This document shows positions 1 through 5,705 of a stretch of DNA of 6,255 bases, piece by piece. The first letter of the stretch is position 1, and the number at the start of each line of letters is the position of its first letter. The stretch comes from Sedimentisphaerales bacterium (GTDB lineage: Bacteria > Planctomycetota > Phycisphaerae > Sedimentisphaerales > SM23-30). The notes under the pieces were generated by a model. It saw only the letters and a program-made list of their open reading frames with translations, was not told the origin of the DNA and made no database searches. The stretch is from assembly GCA_016932145.1 (NCBI GenBank), contig JAFGDI010000182.1:1-6255 (forward strand). Reading direction: 5' to 3'. The translations under genes and the position numbers were made by a program.

Positions 1-78
1 CGATAACTGAATTCATAAGCTGCAAATCAGGCGAGAGAAAAAAGTAAAAAAAAGAAGTTGTAAAAGGTTGCAAATATC

Positions 79-1560
79 ATGGTGCAGGCCGCGATTCTTG
101 ACAAAATATCGTCCCCTTGTGCTCGGGACTTCTGCAGAGAAGTGCCGGGTAGCGTAATACCGCTTGTTCGCTGGGTGGAGATTGGTAATTCTGTCCCAAA
201 CCGATGGAATTACAAGTCAATTCTGAGGAACTTTGTCAAAAACTCCCTTACTATTTCGCCTTTGAGCTGGCAGGTATATGAGACAGTTGTGGCAATTACT
301 GCCTTGTCTCTGGCTTATGTTCTTACCCCCCATAGTGCGGTTTTGCACACTAATCCGGTTATGTATCTGGCCGTAGTGTTGGCCAGTGCCCTTGCTTCTA
401 ATGTTACCGGGCTCCATGAAAGGCGTAATCTGGCAAATAAGTTCAATCTTGTTTCTAATTTGCTGGTTTCGTCGTTGTCCTCGACATTGTTGTTCGCCTT
501 ATTTGTGAATCTGGTGTTATTTGAGCATATTGGCCGCTGGATCCTGGTTTTTTATTGGCTGATTTTATTTGCCGGGCTGGCGACACCAAAGTTGCTGATG
601 GCTTTCGCCGCCAGTAACATAAGCGTCCGAATACTGTGGGTGGGTTCTTATGATAGTGCTGAGCAGTTCAGTGATTTTTTGGCTAAGCATGGTCGTCATT
701 ATCGTCTCGCTGGTTATTGGGATGGTCAGTTACCTGCCGGCTTTGGTAAGCAAGACCTTGATTCGATGTGGTCTTTTTATCGCTCCCTTGATGTTGACCA
801 TATAGTCCTGTCCAAAAACGCTGCCGAGTATGGCGATGTGCTGGGCTATTGTTACAAGGCAGCACAGGCCGGGTGCACCATTGTAGATGAATGCACTTTC
901 ATGGAAGATGCCTTTGAGCAGGTTCCGGTAGAGCAGATAAATGAAAACTGGTTTTTCCGCTCTCATATCACTATTAATGGCAAGTTTCAGGACATTGCCA
1001 AACGGACTGTTGATATTATCCTTTCTGCTTGTGTTTTGACGCTGGGCCTGCCAATTCTTGGCCTTATCTGGCTGGCGATCAGACTGGGCGGTGAAAAGAA
1101 GGTATTTTTCACCCAGGTGAGAATGGGGCAGTTTGGTGTGCCTTTTAAAATGTATAAGTTCCGCACAATGACTTTTGGCACTGAGGTCAGAGCTGGCTGG
1201 ACTAAAAATCGCGATATACGGATAACAAAAGTTGGTCGTTTCCTGCGTCGTACCCGACTCGATGAGCTGCCGCAGTTCTGGAATGTACTTAAAGGTGATA
1301 TGTCAGTTGTAGGCCCCAGACCTGAGATACCAGAGCTGGTTTCTGTTATAGAAAAAGATGTGCCTTATTTTTCCTTCCGCTGCTGGGCCAAACCCGGGAT
1401 AACCGGCATGGCGCAGATCCGCTATCGCTATTGTTCTGATATCGCCGATGCCAGAGAGAAGCTCAAATACGACCTGTTCTATATTAAAAACTGGTCGATA
1501 CTTATGGACTTACAGATCATTTTGCGCACCGTTACGGCACTTATGAAAGGCTCTCGCTGA
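79..1560 (+). CDS. Polyprenyl-phosphate sugar-1-phosphate transferase (large WbaP-like initiating enzyme)
   Basis: This membrane enzyme is predicted to move a sugar-1-phosphate from a nucleotide sugar to undecaprenyl phosphate, the first step of exopolysaccharide or O-antigen assembly. The 493-residue protein has a soluble N-terminus of about 65 residues, then four hydrophobic segments (roughly 67-83, 95-112, 128-148, 152-172). A cytoplasmic nucleotide-binding-like middle domain follows (about 183-295), then a hydrophobic re-entrant segment (311-336) and the bacterial sugar transferase domain. Visible hallmarks are KRTVD at 308-312, the KFRTM block at 360-364, LDELPQ at 394-399 with the Asp395-Glu396 catalytic dyad known from PglC, VVGPRPE at 410-416 and KPGITG at 438-443. 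The domain order and length match the large phosphoglycosyl transferase subfamily. The ATG has only a weak AAAAGG at 62-67, 11 bases upstream. The next Met (codon 95) would remove the first membrane segment, so this start is preferred. The sugar substrate cannot be read from sequence. No other polysaccharide gene lies downstream, so the gene is either solitary or the end of a cluster to the left. Confidence 0.92.
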   Translation: MVQAAILDKISSPCARDFCREVPGSVIPLVRWVEIGNSVPNRWNYKSILRNFVKNSLTISPLSWQVYETVVAITALSLAYVLTPHSAVLHTNPVMYLAVVLASALASNVTGLHERRNLANKFNLVSNLLVSSLSSTLLFALFVNLVLFEHIGRWILVFYWLILFAGLATPKLLMAFAASNISVRILWVGSYDSAEQFSDFLAKHGRHYRLAGYWDGQLPAGFGKQDLDSMWSFYRSLDVDHIVLSKNAAEYGDVLGYCYKAAQAGCTIVDECTFMEDAFEQVPVEQINENWFFRSHITINGKFQDIAKRTVDIILSACVLTLGLPILGLIWLAIRLGGEKKVFFTQVRMGQFGVPFKMYKFRTMTFGTEVRAGWTKNRDIRITKVGRFLRRTRLDELPQFWNVLKGDMSVVGPRPEIPELVSVIEKDVPYFSFRCWAKPGITGMAQIRYRYCSDIADAREKLKYDLFYIKNWSILMDLQIILRTVTALMKGSR

Positions 1561-1645
1561 TTTTCAAGTAAGTTGCGGTGATGGTCTTATTCGATATAAA
1601 TGTCTTGATTGTATGTATTTATATTGATGTAGATGGTTGGTCGGT

Positions 1646-1706
1646 TAATTTTTTTTGAAATTTTTTCAATTTAAGGTTTGCAAGCCCGGCAAATATCTGC
1701 TATATT
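1646..1706 (+). promoter_or_regulatory. Probable promoter of tRNA-Gly with AT-rich upstream element
   Basis: A TTGCAA hexamer (1678-1683) and TATATT (1701-1706) are separated by exactly 17 bases, a good sigma70-type arrangement. Transcription would start near 1713, giving a leader of about 30 bases before the tRNA. The stretch just upstream (1646-1674) is almost entirely A and T, as in UP elements of stable-RNA promoters. It contains the inverted repeat TTGAAA/TTTCAA (1655-1660, 1664-1669). This rests on consensus matching only; no start site is known. Confidence 0.6.
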
Positions 1707-1742
1707 TCTCGTCTCACAAGTTAATACGAATTAGAAATAATT

Positions 1743-1814
1743 GCGGGTGTAGCTCAGTGGTAGAGCGTCACGTTGCCAACGTGAATGTCGTGGGTTCGAA
1801 TCTCATCACCCGCT
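1743..1814 (+). tRNA. tRNA-Gly (anticodon GCC)
   Basis: A full cloverleaf can be folded by eye. The acceptor stem GCGGGTG (1743-1749) pairs with CACCCGC (1807-1813), and the discriminator base is T1814. The D arm is GCTC/GAGC (1752-1755, 1763-1766). The anticodon stem TCACG/CGTGA (1768-1772, 1780-1784) carries the loop TTGCCAA with anticodon GCC at 1775-1777, which reads GGC and GGU glycine codons. The variable loop is five bases (1785-1789). The T arm 1790-1794/1802-1806, including two G-U pairs, has loop TTCGAAT. No CCA is encoded: the discriminator runs into a T-tract (1814-1819), so CCA must be added enzymatically. There is no independent GC-rich hairpin right behind the tRNA, so its precursor may extend to the hairpin ending at 1995. 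Confidence 0.97.
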
Positions 1815-1819
1815 TTTTT

Positions 1820-1839
1820 CTTTGGGTTTCAAACCAAAG
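1820..1839 (+). repeat. Small inverted repeat just after tRNA-Gly
   Basis: CTTTGG (1820-1825) and CCAAAG (1834-1839) form a perfect 6-bp stem with an 8-base loop. The T-run lies before it (1814-1819), not after, so it is not a normal + strand terminator. It may be a trailer hairpin that affects 3' processing of the tRNA, or chance. Confidence 0.35.
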
Positions 1840-1862
1840 GCTTACAATTGAATACTAAATAG

Positions 1863-2002
1863 TATCTGGTCTTACCAGATATGCGACAAAGAGGTATCGG
1901 GCAGATTGCTGCCTGGCGTTGGTCCAGTCGCGACTGAGGGCTGTTAATAAAACCTTCTCCGCCGACGGGCGTATATGAAGTTTTTATTGTCAGCCTTTTT
2001 TT
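1863..2002 (+). ncRNA. Candidate structured RNA: stem-loops ending in a terminator-like hairpin (trailer, sRNA or tig leader)
   Basis: This non-coding interval between tRNA-Gly and tig can fold into successive hairpins. The first is TATCTGGT/ACCAGATA (1863-1870, 1874-1881), a perfect 8-bp stem with a triloop. The second is GGCAG/CTGCC (1900-1904, 1909-1913). The third element is the perfect 12-base palindrome CAGTCGCGACTG (1925-1936). The last is a long stem, 1939-1957 with 1977-1995, followed by seven T residues. I do not recognise a known RNA family; it lacks the SRP RNA core motif and the riboswitch cores I could look for by eye. No convincing separate promoter was found in front of it, so it may be co-transcribed with the tRNA. 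It could be a processed small RNA, an untranslated leader controlling trigger factor, or merely a terminator region. Confidence 0.4.
1939..2002 (+). terminator. Long hairpin plus T-run upstream of tig (terminator or attenuator)
   Basis: The arms 1939-1957 and 1977-1995 pair over 19 positions with 16 Watson-Crick pairs, one G-U pair and two mismatches. GGCTG/CAGCC forms the base of the stem, with an AT-rich middle and CTTC/GAAG at the top. The apical part holds a second GC-rich stem, CGCC/GGCG (1960-1963, 1968-1971). T1996-T2002 follow directly. The arrangement fits an intrinsic terminator for the tRNA-Gly transcript. Its position only 47 bases before the tig start also allows an attenuator role. 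It is longer and more AT-rich in the middle than the two other terminators in this window. Confidence 0.6.
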
Positions 2003-2049
2003 ATTGCTGTTAAAGCATATTACTATCAATCTTTTGCTGGAGATCAATT

Positions 2050-3456
2050 ATGGCAGACGCAAACACAGATGCACCAAAATTCAATTGCACCGTCGATATT
2101 ACAGACAGCGGTGTATGGAAGAAGAAAATATCAGTAGTAGTTCCTCGTTCTGAGGTTGATGCTGAGCTGGAAAGACAGTTTGGCGATATTCGTATGAATG
2201 CTCAGCTTCCTGGCTTCCGTAAGGGCAGAGCACCAAAAAGACTGGTTGAAAAGATCTTCTCTAAAGATGTGGTTAATCAGGCGAAGTTCCGTCTGCTGGC
2301 CCGTGCTTTTGAGCAGGTAGAAGAAGGCGAAGATTTTGATATTCTGGGCGAACCAGATTTGACTCCGGATGATATTGTTCTGCCAGAAACTGGCGATTTC
2401 ACTTTTGAATATGAAGTTGAAGTTAAGCCGGTGTTTGAGCTGCCGAACCTGGAAGGTATCAAGGTTGAAAAGCAGGTAGCAGAAGTTACCGATGAAAATA
2501 TTGACAGTGCCGTAGAAATGCTGTGCAAGCGTTCGGGCTCAATGGAAGAAATTGAAGTTGCCGAAGCTGAAGACCATGTAATGACAGACATTGTTCTGAC
2601 CATTGATGGCGTAGCAGAGCCAATGGATCTCAAAGAGTGGCCTTTATGGGTCAGCCCCTGTACTGTAAAGGGTATCAGGGTTGAAGATATGGCTTCTGTT
2701 CTGGAAGGTGTAAAGAAAGGCGATGTCAAGAAGCACTCAGTAACTGTATCCGAGGATTTCAAGATCGCTGAATGGGCTGGTAAGAAGGCTGATATGGTAA
2801 TTACAGTTACCAATATTAAGCGTCTCAAGCCTGCTGAACTGACCGAAGAGTTCATTAAGTCTCTGGGTGTTGCCGATGAGGCAGAGCTTCGTCAGGTAAT
2901 AGCAGAAGATATGGAAAGTCGTCTTGACTCTGAGTCTCGTCGTCTGATGGCTGAGCAGATATATGATTATCTGGAGAGCAGCACCAATTTTGACCTGCCA
3001 GTAGGTATAACAGCCCGTTATGCAGACCGTCTGGTAAGTCGTAAGATCCAGGAATTGCTCAATAAGGGCGTACCATACACCGAGCTGGAGCAGAAGATCG
3101 AAGAGATCAGAGCCAGTGCTGGTGAGAGTGCTGCCAAGCAGATGAAGATGTCATTCATTATGGAGCGTATCTGCGAGAAACTTGAGATTACTGCAACTGA
3201 GTCTGAGGTAAACGCGTTTATCGCTCAGCTGGCCTATAAATATGGCCGTCGTCCGGAAAAGATGCGTGATGAACTGGCCGCCCAGAATCGTATTGCCGGC
3301 ATTCGCGACAGTATAGCTGAGGAAAAGGCTATTGCCAAGATACTGGAAACAGCCAATGTGGTAGATAAAGAGCCAGAAGCTGCTGATAAGAAAGACGAAA
3401 AGAAAGCAGCAAAGAAACCAGTTCGTAAAAAAGCCTCAGAAACTGAGAATAACTAA
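2050..3456 (+). CDS. tig: Trigger factor, ribosome-associated chaperone
   Basis: Trigger factor binds the ribosomal exit tunnel and shelters emerging polypeptides. The N-terminal ribosome-binding domain is clear, with the family signature GFRKGRAP at residues 55-62, where Phe-Arg-Lys (56-58) is the ribosome-docking tip. The middle domain (about 165-260) corresponds to the FKBP-like peptidyl-prolyl isomerase domain and ends with the typical NIKRLKPAELTEEFIKSLG linker. It is weakly conserved: the usual GFED segment is not recognisable, so isomerase activity is doubtful. The C-terminal helical chaperone domain fills about 270-435. At 468 residues it is longer than the roughly 430 usual for the family, mostly because of a charged, Lys/Glu-rich tail from about 436. 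GGAG at 2039-2042, seven bases before ATG, fixes the start. Two in-frame TAA codons end it. It precedes clpP, a classic arrangement, but a terminator separates them. Confidence 0.95.
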   Translation: MADANTDAPKFNCTVDITDSGVWKKKISVVVPRSEVDAELERQFGDIRMNAQLPGFRKGRAPKRLVEKIFSKDVVNQAKFRLLARAFEQVEEGEDFDILGEPDLTPDDIVLPETGDFTFEYEVEVKPVFELPNLEGIKVEKQVAEVTDENIDSAVEMLCKRSGSMEEIEVAEAEDHVMTDIVLTIDGVAEPMDLKEWPLWVSPCTVKGIRVEDMASVLEGVKKGDVKKHSVTVSEDFKIAEWAGKKADMVITVTNIKRLKPAELTEEFIKSLGVADEAELRQVIAEDMESRLDSESRRLMAEQIYDYLESSTNFDLPVGITARYADRLVSRKIQELLNKGVPYTELEQKIEEIRASAGESAAKQMKMSFIMERICEKLEITATESEVNAFIAQLAYKYGRRPEKMRDELAAQNRIAGIRDSIAEEKAIAKILETANVVDKEPEAADKKDEKKAAKKPVRKKASETENN

Positions 3457-3495
3457 TAAAAAGCTCATAAGCAAGTCCAAAAAAGCCGATAAATA

Positions 3496-3517
3496 TCAGG
3501 CGGACTGGCTTGCCTGA
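3496..3517 (+). repeat. Hairpin in the tig 3' untranslated region
   Basis: TCAGGC (3496-3501) and GCCTGA (3512-3517) form a 6-bp stem with a 10-base loop, between the tig stop codon and its terminator. No T-run follows. Competing pairings exist with GCAAG at 3471-3475 (to 3509-3513) and AGTCC at 3474-3478 (to 3502-3506). It could stabilise the mRNA 3' end, or be incidental. Confidence 0.35.
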
Positions 3518-3528
3518 AGATATAATAA

Positions 3529-3570
3529 AATGGTATTGCCGGTCAGAACTGGTGATACCATTTTGTTTTT
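3529..3570 (+). terminator. Intrinsic terminator after tig
   Basis: The arms 3529-3543 and 3548-3562 pair along all 15 positions, with three G-U wobbles, around the tetraloop CAGA. AATGGTAT/ATACCATT forms the base of the stem. The T-rich tract TTGTTTTT (3563-3570) follows. The A-run before the left arm means it could also work on the minus strand, though there is no convergent gene here. It separates tig from the clpP pair, so clpP needs its own promoter. Confidence 0.88.
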
Positions 3571-3575
3571 ATAGT

Positions 3576-3618
3576 GTTTACGAAACGGTAAACTATTAAC
3601 ACGCAACAAGTTAACTAG
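3576..3618 (+). promoter_or_regulatory. Putative clpP control region with two adjacent inverted repeats
   Basis: Between the tig terminator and the first clpP are two back-to-back inverted repeats. The first is GTTTAC-N6-GTAAAC (3576-3581, 3588-3593), perfect over six bases per arm. The second is CTATTAAC and GTTAACTAG (3593-3600, 3610-3618), symmetric apart from one extra base. Because a terminator precedes this 66-base gap, a clpP promoter is expected here. However, I see no clean -35/-10 pair: TTAACA (3596-3601) is a good -35 match, but its partner at 3619-3624 is poor. The repeats resemble repressor half-sites but match neither CIRCE (HrcA) nor the CtsR heptad repeat. Confidence 0.4.
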
Positions 3619-3636
3619 AGTAATTAAGGGCAGATA

Positions 3637-4284
3637 ATGCAATTCAAAAATCCACAGCAGATTTATAGTGAAATACTCAGACCTCAGGTGTCCGGCTCAT
3701 CATATCAGCGGACTCGTGAAATGGGTTTGAATGAGATGTTGCTTGAGAACCGGTGTATCTTTCTGGATATGCCTCTTGACCCATCTTATGTTACCAGCCT
3801 GGGAACAGTGGCAACTGCGATAATCAAGTCATTGTTGTATCTTGATAATCTCAAGAGAGGCAGTGATATACATCTGTATATTAATTGCCCGGGCGGCAGT
3901 GTAGATGATACCATGGCAATTTATGATACGATGCAGTTTATCAAGTCAGATGTCTGCACTTATTGTATAGGTCATGCCGCCAGTGGTGGTGCGATCATAT
4001 TAGCCGCCGGGACTAAGGGCAAGCGTTTTGCATTGCCGCATTCCAAGGTTATGTTGCATCAGCCCTGGGGTGGTATAGGTGGGCAGGCCAGTGATATGGA
4101 GATCCAGGCTTCAGAGATAATCAAGACCAAGAAGATGCTCAACGAGGTTCTGGTAAAGCATACCGGTCAGTCACCAGAGAGAATTGAGAAGGAGCTTGAA
4201 CGCGATCATTATCTAAGTGCCCAAGAGGCAAAGGATTATGGTGTTGTTGACGAAGTTCTGGTAGAAGATAAGACCCAGAAATGA
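3637..4284 (+). CDS. clpP: ATP-dependent Clp protease proteolytic subunit ClpP, divergent paralogue (ClpP1)
   Basis: This is a serine peptidase subunit that forms heptameric rings and degrades proteins fed by a Clp ATPase such as ClpX, ClpC or ClpA. The catalytic triad is complete: Ser116, His141 and Asp190. Their spacing (25 and 49 residues) is identical to E. coli ClpP (S97, H122, D171). INCPGGSV at 82-89 is the substrate-strand glycine loop. It differs from the canonical type in two ways. The N-terminus is an unusual 35-residue stretch with YQRTREMGLNEMLLENR instead of the GERAYDIYSRLL block. The residues around the nucleophile read GHAASGG rather than GMAASMG, so the residue after Ser is Gly instead of Met. 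AAGRS GKR-like spacing is kept in LAAGTKGKRFALP. AAGGG at 3626-3630, six bases before ATG, supports the start. It probably assembles with the second ClpP encoded 70 bases downstream, as in other bacteria with two ClpPs; that is inference. Confidence 0.93.
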   Translation: MQFKNPQQIYSEILRPQVSGSSYQRTREMGLNEMLLENRCIFLDMPLDPSYVTSLGTVATAIIKSLLYLDNLKRGSDIHLYINCPGGSVDDTMAIYDTMQFIKSDVCTYCIGHAASGGAIILAAGTKGKRFALPHSKVMLHQPWGGIGGQASDMEIQASEIIKTKKMLNEVLVKHTGQSPERIEKELERDHYLSAQEAKDYGVVDEVLVEDKTQK

Positions 4285-4354
4285 CAATCTCATCGGACAA
4301 TTGTGCCAGGTGTGCAAAGGTCAGATAATTTATAAAGATAATTAGGAGACGAAA

Positions 4355-4960
4355 ATGTCGATGTTGATACCTATGGTAATAGAAACCACCGGTCGCGGTG
4401 AGAGAGCCTACGATATATATTCTCGTTTATTAAAGGACCGTGTGATATTTTTGGGCGGCCCAGTTACGGATGATAGTGCCAATCTGATCATTGCCCAGTT
4501 ATTATTCCTGAGTAATGAGGATTCTAAGGCAGATATTCATTTTTACATTAATTCGCCAGGTGGTTCGGTGTCTGCCGGTCTGGCGATCTATGACACGATG
4601 AAGTTTTTGCGTTGCGAGGTATCGACCTATTGTATCGGTATGGCAGCGAGTATGGGAGCGGTGCTGTTTTTGAGTGGTCAGAAGGGTAAGCGCCATGTGT
4701 TGCCCAATGCTACGGTTATGCTGCATCAGCCACTGGTTCGTGGTCAGATAACAGGCCCGGCAACAGACTTGCAGATCGAAGCGGAAGAAATGCTTCGTGT
4801 GCGTGACCGTTTATATCATATAATAGCAGAGCATACGGGCAAGAACTATGAACAGGTTCTTGTCGATTGCGACAGAAATAATTGGCTTTCTGCTCCTGAA
4901 GCAGTAGAATATGGCTGTGCTGATAAGGTTCTGGAAAAACTGCCGGAAAAGAGCAGTTGA
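4355..4960 (+). CDS. clpP: ATP-dependent Clp protease proteolytic subunit ClpP, canonical type (ClpP2)
   Basis: This is the standard ClpP peptidase of 201 residues, the usual family length. It starts with the canonical propeptide-like leader, the IPMVIETTGRGERAYDIYSR block at residues 5-24; in relatives the leader is removed by self-cleavage. The triad is Ser99 in GMAASMGA, His124 in VMLHQP and Asp173 in DCDRNNWLSA, with the expected 25- and 49-residue spacing. INSPGGSV lies at 65-72. A strong AGGAG (4344-4348), six bases before the ATG, fixes the start. The 70-base gap after the first clpP contains no terminator, so the pair is probably one operon, ending at the hairpin at 4986-5017. The two proteins are clearly paralogues of different subfamilies, not a recent duplication. 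No clpX or other Clp ATPase gene follows in the window. Confidence 0.96.
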   Translation: MSMLIPMVIETTGRGERAYDIYSRLLKDRVIFLGGPVTDDSANLIIAQLLFLSNEDSKADIHFYINSPGGSVSAGLAIYDTMKFLRCEVSTYCIGMAASMGAVLFLSGQKGKRHVLPNATVMLHQPLVRGQITGPATDLQIEAEEMLRVRDRLYHIIAEHTGKNYEQVLVDCDRNNWLSAPEAVEYGCADKVLEKLPEKSS

Positions 4961-4985
4961 CCAGAGAGAGATAAAAAGCTAAGAT

Positions 4986-5017
4986 AAAAGGGCGAACTGT
5001 GTTTTGCCCTTTTTTTT
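4986..5017 (+). terminator. Intrinsic terminator after the clpP pair
   Basis: AAAAGGGC (4986-4993) pairs with GCCCTTTT (5006-5013). The stem extends inward by one G-U and two A-T pairs to give 11 bp with a 6-base loop. A run of eight T residues (5010-5017) overlaps the right arm. This is a textbook rho-independent terminator 25 bases after the clpP stop codon. It separates the protease genes from the lipoprotein gene. Confidence 0.93.
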
Positions 5018-5050
5018 GCACTATACAGTCGTACCAGACTGGGGCATATT

Positions 5051-5650
5051 ATGAAGTCAAATCGAATAATACTGAGTTTTTTGCTGCTGACAGCGGGCTG
5101 CGGTCATGTATCTGTTGATCAGATAGATTATCAGGCGGAGAATGCCTGTTTGAAAGAGCAGCTTGCCCAGGCTCAGGCTACTATAGAGCAGAAAGATCGT
5201 CAGATCGCCAATCTTCAGGCTTTGCCTGACGGGGTTTCAAGTCAGATAACTAAAGTTGATCAGATTGCTCTGGGGCGTTATTGTCGTCTGGCAGATGATA
5301 ATAACGATCTGCGTGCAGAGCGTCTGATAGTATATTTGCAGTTGTATGATAATGCCGGCGATCTGGTAAAAGTTGCCGGGAGTGTAGCTGTTGAGCTTTG
5401 GGACCTTAATCTCAAAGGTGATAATCGCATAGGTTACTGGCAGTTGGCCCCGGAGCAATTTGAGGGTAGATGGGACGGTGGTTTTCTGGCAGGTCACTAT
5501 CGTATAGAGTTGCCCATGAAAGGTATCGAACCGGCAGGTGAACGGCTGACCTTGAAATGTGTTTATACCGAATCTCTGACAGGTCAGAGCTGGGAAACGC
5601 AAAAGGTGATCAAGAGTTTATCTTCAGAGATAGCAGACAATGATAAATGA
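5051..5650 (+). CDS. Probable lipoprotein with coiled coil and predicted beta-rich C-terminal domain, unknown function
   Basis: I do not recognise the family. The 199-residue protein starts with a short signal peptide: Lys2 and Arg5, then a hydrophobic core (residues 6-13), then TAGC with Cys17 as the likely lipidation site. Thr instead of Leu at position -3 makes the lipobox acceptable rather than ideal. Residues 27-58 are Gln/Glu/Leu/Ala-rich with heptad-like spacing, consistent with a short coiled coil. The rest (about 70-192) alternates hydrophobic and polar residues, with WDLNLKGDNRIGYW and a GHYRIELP turn, suggesting a beta-sandwich; this fold guess is inference. The tetrapeptide VDQI occurs at 22-25 and 69-72, encoded by the same 11 bases. 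GGGG at 5041-5044, six bases before the ATG, supports the start. The gene sits between the clpP terminator and the carbonic anhydrase gene 55 bases downstream, and may be co-transcribed with the latter. The product probably faces the periplasm. Confidence 0.8.
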   Translation: MKSNRIILSFLLLTAGCGHVSVDQIDYQAENACLKEQLAQAQATIEQKDRQIANLQALPDGVSSQITKVDQIALGRYCRLADDNNDLRAERLIVYLQLYDNAGDLVKVAGSVAVELWDLNLKGDNRIGYWQLAPEQFEGRWDGGFLAGHYRIELPMKGIEPAGERLTLKCVYTESLTGQSWETQKVIKSLSSEIADNDK

Positions 5651-5705
5651 CTGTCTTTGATTTTGGTAGTCAGTAAGATGATATATAATGAATGAGGGAG
5701 ATATT

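Noticed and set aside
1640..1670. T-run after the sugar transferase gene as a possible terminator
   Set aside because: The eight-T run (1649-1656) is not preceded by a GC-rich hairpin. The only dyad, TTGAAA/TTTCAA, is short and AT-only, and the tract better fits a promoter upstream element.
1655..1858. 67-codon + strand frame spanning the tRNA gene
   Set aside because: It begins in the AT-rich promoter region without an ATG, and it reads through the tRNA cloverleaf. It is explained by the RNA gene.
1829..2047. 72-codon minus-strand frame across the structured interval
   Set aside because: It has no ATG start and no recognisable motif. The inverted-repeat structure explains the interval better.
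2277..2855. 192-codon open frame on the minus strand inside tig
   Set aside because: It lies entirely antisense to a well-supported gene, and its product is Ser/Thr-rich low-complexity, as expected from the complement of Glu/Asp/Lys codons. No family motif is seen.
3521..3526. Perfect TATAAT between tig and clpP
   Set aside because: No suitable -35 hexamer lies 15-19 bases upstream, and a transcript from it would run straight into the terminator at 3529-3570.
4301..4329. Possible internal promoter for the second clpP (TTGTGC, 17 bases, GATAAT)
   Set aside because: The -35 matches only three of six consensus bases, and AT-rich GATAAT-like words recur in this gap. Too weak to annotate, although spacing is correct.
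5684..5689. Perfect TATAAT just before the carbonic anhydrase gene
   Set aside because: The implied start site would fall inside the AGGGAG ribosome binding site, and no good -35 sits at 16-18 bases. Probably coincidental.
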